64,000 nucleotides of DNA from an uncultured Verrucomicrobiota bacterium (GTDB lineage: Bacteria; Verrucomicrobiota; Verrucomicrobiia; Limisphaerales; UBA9464): NCBI GenBank assembly GCA_903907925.1, contig CAIVQB010000052.1, positions 1-64,000 on the forward strand, read 5' to 3'. A program made the position numbers and the translations under genes. Under the pieces are notes generated by a model that saw only the letters and a program-made list of their open reading frames with translations, ran no database searches and was not told the origin of the DNA. Of this stretch, positions 61,287 through 64,000 are shown piece after piece. Numbering within the stretch: the first letter of the stretch is position 1; every line of letters starts with the position of its first letter.

Positions 61287-61825
61287 GCCGGCGCCGCGGA
61301 CCGGTCGATGCGTTCAATCTTGCGAAGAAGATACGGCGCCAACAAGCGGCGCAGGCGATCCCGGTGCGACGGATCCAGATGAACGAATCCACCCACCCAG
61401 CCGCGGCAGGCGGACGTACCACAGCGGCAGGAGAACGGCTCGGCCATTTCGAACTCGGTGGTGTCGTAATCGAAGGTGATCTCGTCGCCGGGAAGAATGG
61501 GGCGCAGCGCCCGAACTTCGCGGCCGACGATCCGGACACTCGGCTCGCAGCTGTGATTCATGAAGCGCCACGGATGCCAGAGGATGATCTCGGCCTCGGA
61601 GGCGCCGTTCGTGAGATCCACATGGCCCGCCTCGTCCACCTGAACTGAAAAACGGGACGGCACCTCTACCAGCGCCCCCTCAATTCGAAAGACGAGTTCT
61701 CCGGTTCGGATCGGTACGGCTGCCAGGACTGAGAATTCACCGACGATCTGGGCGACTCCGACACGACCTCCCTGTGCGAGCTGGATCGATGGCGTTGGTT
61801 CAATGGAATTCAACATGACGGGCAT
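61283..61825 (-). CDS. SET-domain protein, coupled to the NRPS-like gene
   Basis: The C-terminal part has a SET signature: RFMNHSCEPSVRIVGREVRAL, GDEITFDYDTTE and post-SET CRCGTSACRGWVGGF, with Asn-His-Ser-Cys and the SAM/Tyr regions. SET enzymes transfer methyl groups from SAM to lysine side chains. The start is uncertain. ATG 61825 follows AGGA four bases upstream; the frame is open as far as GTG 61921. Its stop overlaps the NRPS-like start by four bases (ATGA), so the proteins are made together and may act in one pathway. Confidence 0.83.
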   Translation of the reverse strand: MPVMLNSIEPTPSIQLAQGGRVGVAQIVGEFSVLAAVPIRTGELVFRIEGALVEVPSRFSVQVDEAGHVDLTNGASEAEIILWHPWRFMNHSCEPSVRIVGREVRALRPILPGDEITFDYDTTEFEMAEPFSCRCGTSACRGWVGGFVHLDPSHRDRLRRLLAPYLLRKIERIDRSAAPA

Positions 61826-61921
61826 GGGTTCCTGCATCTGTTCACGTCGCGATGGCATCACGACATTCCAAAACCCTTTTCGAAACCCGCGCCCGCGGCA
61901 TTCAATCTCAACGCGCACCAC

Positions 61922-62278
61922 ACCACTTCCCGGCCCGGCACTGGAGAATCACTTCAAGGGTTTCGCGAAGCTTATTCAAATCCATCGGGTGAAAGGCCAG
62001 AACTATCCGTCAAAACCGAACATTGATCTCATCCACATTGAAACCGATTCCCGATTGCAGAACGGCAGGAATCGAACTTTAGACCGAATGAACTGAATGA
62101 ACAGAATCCCATTCCTCCAATGGAATCTAGCGGGAGTCCCTCGAATGAATGTCATCCTATCGCCGGCCTGGAATTCGGGAATGCGACACGGACATCATTA
62201 ATTCTCACCGGTTCCGAGGCACCGATCCCGTTCGGTTCATTCCGTCCATTCTGTCTCCATCAGTGAGTCCACGTCTCA
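61922..62278. other. intergenic region holding the second flanking repeat
   Basis: Apart from the repeat at 62080-62269 no gene is supported. It should contain the promoter of the SET/NRPS operon, but I cannot place it. The short frames here have no family features. Confidence 0.45.
62080..62269. repeat. about 190-bp palindromic-ended element (copy 2)
   Basis: The left end is TAGACCGAATGAACTGAATG and the right end CGTTCGGTTCATTCCGTCCA followed by TTCTGTCTCC; both match copy 1 at 56996-57200 in the same orientation. The pair forms direct repeats on either side of the SET/NRPS operon, about 4.9 kb apart. Confidence 0.7.
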
Positions 62279-64000
62279 CTACGGCTCCTTTTGAATCATT
62301 TCGGCCAGGGTTGCAGTCACCGGATGCGCCACAGATTCCCTTGCCGCTGCGGCGTAGCGCGGATCGGTGAGTGTTCTGAGGAAGGCCACCAACGCCCGTT
62401 GATCGTCAGCCGACAATTGAAGTCCGCCCTCGGGATGTCGTGCCAGGTTCGGATCCAGGGTCGGACTCGCGTGAACGCCGCTGCTGTAGTGGGCCACCGC
62501 CTGTTCCAGCGTTTGGAACCGGCCGTCGTGCATGTACGGACCGGTGACGGCAACGTTCCGAAGCGACGGGGTCTTGAACTTGAGGCGATCCGACGCGCGG
62601 CCGGTGACCGCTGCGCGTCCCGCGTCGTCGGAACCCGTGACTCCATCGAGACCGTTGTTGTGGAATTGGAAGTCGGTGAACAGCGCCCCGCCGTGGCAAT
62701 GGAAGCAGTCGGCACCGAACTGCCCGCGCCGCGGATCCCGTTCGGTGTTGAATAGTTCGAATCCCCGTTGTTCCTCCGCGGTGAACTGCGCGGTTCCGTT
62801 CATCACCGCGTCGAATCGCGACCCATACGACACCTGGGTCAGTAAAAACTGCTCCAATGCCCGCGCCATCCGGTCGGCGGTAATTCCCCCCGGCCCGAAA
62901 GCCCGCTCAAACGCCTCCGAATAACCTGACGCCGCCAGGTTCTCCACGACCGCGGGGAGTGCCGCATTCATCTCTTCGGGATTCTGAATGGGCCGCAACA
63001 CTTGTTCGCGGAGAGAGGATGCCCGGCCGTCCCAAAAGAACTCCGAACTCCAAGCCAGATTCACCAACGCCATCGCATTGCGGGTTCCGTTCCGACCTTC
63101 AGCACCCACGCTGACCGGTCGGCCGGAGTCCGCAAAACCCGAGTCGCTCTGATGACATCCGGCACACGATTGACGGTTGTTTCCCGAAAGACGGGGTTCG
63201 TCGAACAAACGTCGCCCCAGGGCCACGCCTTCCTCAGTGAGCGGATTGTCCCGAGGCAACTTCGGTTGCGGAAAGAGTCCCGACATCCGGAACCGAAACG
63301 GCGCGGCCGTGGCCGCCACCTCCACCGTCAGTTTCTTGGAACCGGGCTTTCCAGAAACCTGCGCCACCGGTGCTCGCTCGGGCGACCGATCCCGTGTGAT
63401 GGCCTCAACGATCGCTCTACCAAGTTGTTGAGCGACGACATCGCCAGCCCGCGAATGCGTCGAGGCGGTTTCTTCCGAAAGAGTGATCCCCGAAGATTCC
63501 GCCCAGCATCGATCCAACGCGAACCGCAATCGCACTGCCGCATCCGCACGGAAATCGAACTCGCCGCCCAAACGGACATTCATCTGCATCGCATCCGTTG
63601 CCAAGTGATGTGAAAACCCCCGTCGCCGTCCATCAGGCCCGGTCCATGCCCCTTCCAACGCCATAAACACATAACCTCCCTGCCAGTTCCAATGCAGTCC
63701 GTTCACCAGTGGATGCAGCGGATCACCGGGTGCCACGGAAGCCGGATTGAGGTGATTCAACTCCGTTGGCAGACCGATCCGAAATCGCAATCCGGTGTAC
63801 ATCCCGGTCGGCACCGACTTCAGTTCGAATGCGGTCCGACCCGAGGTCGCACTCACAAAGGCCGTTTGACGTCCAAGCGAGTGTTCAACGCCACCGGAGT
63901 CGATCAGAACAAAGTCCGAGAGCAGGTACTCCAGGCGGCTGACGGACACGCGCTGGGTCGGGGAAAGGCTCCATTCGGCGGCGGACCCGTCCCAGGAACG
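62279..64000 (-). CDS. MbnP-like domain fused to diheme MbnH/MauG-type peroxidase, partial at right edge
   Basis: The frame continues to the window edge (through RSWDGSAAEWSLSPTQRVSVSR), so the N-terminus is missing; an internal GTG at 63949 is not the start. The visible N-terminal about 250 residues match MbnP: SRLEYLLSDFVL, YTGLRFRIGLP and VNGLHWNWQGGYVFMALEG with conserved Trp. The C-terminal half is a cytochrome c peroxidase-like domain with two heme sites, CAGCH and CFHCH, and FKTPSLRNVAVTGPYMHDGRF. In methanotrophs MbnH oxidises a Trp of MbnP to kynurenine for copper binding. Here both occur in one chain. Confidence 0.87.
   Translation of the reverse strand, partial: RSWDGSAAEWSLSPTQRVSVSRLEYLLSDFVLIDSGGVEHSLGRQTAFVSATSGRTAFELKSVPTGMYTGLRFRIGLPTELNHLNPASVAPGDPLHPLVNGLHWNWQGGYVFMALEGAWTGPDGRRRGFSHHLATDAMQMNVRLGGEFDFRADAAVRLRFALDRCWAESSGITLSEETASTHSRAGDVVAQQLGRAIVEAITRDRSPERAPVAQVSGKPGSKKLTVEVAATAAPFRFRMSGLFPQPKLPRDNPLTEEGVALGRRLFDEPRLSGNNRQSCAGCHQSDSGFADSGRPVSVGAEGRNGTRNAMALVNLAWSSEFFWDGRASSLREQVLRPIQNPEEMNAALPAVVENLAASGYSEAFERAFGPGGITADRMARALEQFLLTQVSYGSRFDAVMNGTAQFTAEEQRGFELFNTERDPRRGQFGADCFHCHGGALFTDFQFHNNGLDGVTGSDDAGRAAVTGRASDRLKFKTPSLRNVAVTGPYMHDGRFQTLEQAVAHYSSGVHASPTLDPNLARHPEGGLQLSADDQRALVAFLRTLTDPRYAAAARESVAHPVTATLAEMIQKEP

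Overview
This is a high-GC bacterial chromosome segment, dense in genes and without rRNA, tRNA or CRISPR. The gene content suggests a Verrucomicrobiota-like bacterium, probably near Limisphaerales/Pedosphaeraceae. The clues are DUF1080 and CotH exported proteins with Gly/Pro-rich tracts, a ClpX-like protein without its zinc finger, a six-domain S1 protein, type B L31, a tiny Lys/Ala/Pro-rich protein and several families of interspersed palindromic repeats. The lineage is inferred from gene content only.

Layout. 0.1-7 kb: a left-handed beta-helix acyltransferase-like protein, a DEDDy exonuclease, a 30-residue basic protein, MutS, aldose epimerase and a LOG-family protein. 7-18 kb: Prc protease, AI-2E transporter, ProC, ClpX-like ATPase, CysS, an SpoU methyltransferase and a CocE-type hydrolase. 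18-28 kb: EVE protein, a glycoside hydrolase/glycosyltransferase fusion, a metallo-hydrolase, an FmdB zinc ribbon, a DUF1080 lipoprotein, Ffh and ribosomal protein S1. 28-36 kb: an RRM protein and IF-1, each followed by a clear intrinsic terminator; a minus-strand operon of methyltransferase, RidA, metal/PLP D-amino-acid lyase and M19 dipeptidase; then a nitrilase-type hydrolase, UbiD and an orphan VapB antitoxin with a VapC stub. 36-46 kb: ParA-like ATPase, YggS, phosphatase, a DUF547/VTT/flavin-disulfide-reductase operon, HAD hydrolase, RF1, L31 and small envelope proteins. 46.5-50 kb: an accessory stretch with repeat debris, a two-gene ImmA/IrrE metallopeptidase module and a transposase-like fragment. 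50-64 kb: MetH, a CotH-kinase-like protein with collagen-like inserts, a Tat-exported intradiol dioxygenase-like protein, a SET-domain/NRPS-like pair flanked by two copies of one palindromic element, and an MbnP-MbnH-like fusion that runs off the right edge.

The most interesting points are these. (1) A translationally coupled SET plus A-T-terminal-domain NRPS-like pair is bracketed by matching repeats. (2) A GTGA-coupled gene pair joins a small protein to a large protein with a C-terminal HEXXH peptidase domain. (3) A methyltransferase has its Cys4 zinc ribbon thrown out of frame by one extra copy of an 11-bp tandem repeat. (4) The D-amino-acid operon has members that fit a stepwise pathway. 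(5) The ClpX homologue has lost both the zinc-binding domain and the IGF loop used to dock ClpP. (6) MbnP and MbnH functions appear fused in one chain. At least four families of intergenic palindromes are present, each in one to three copies.
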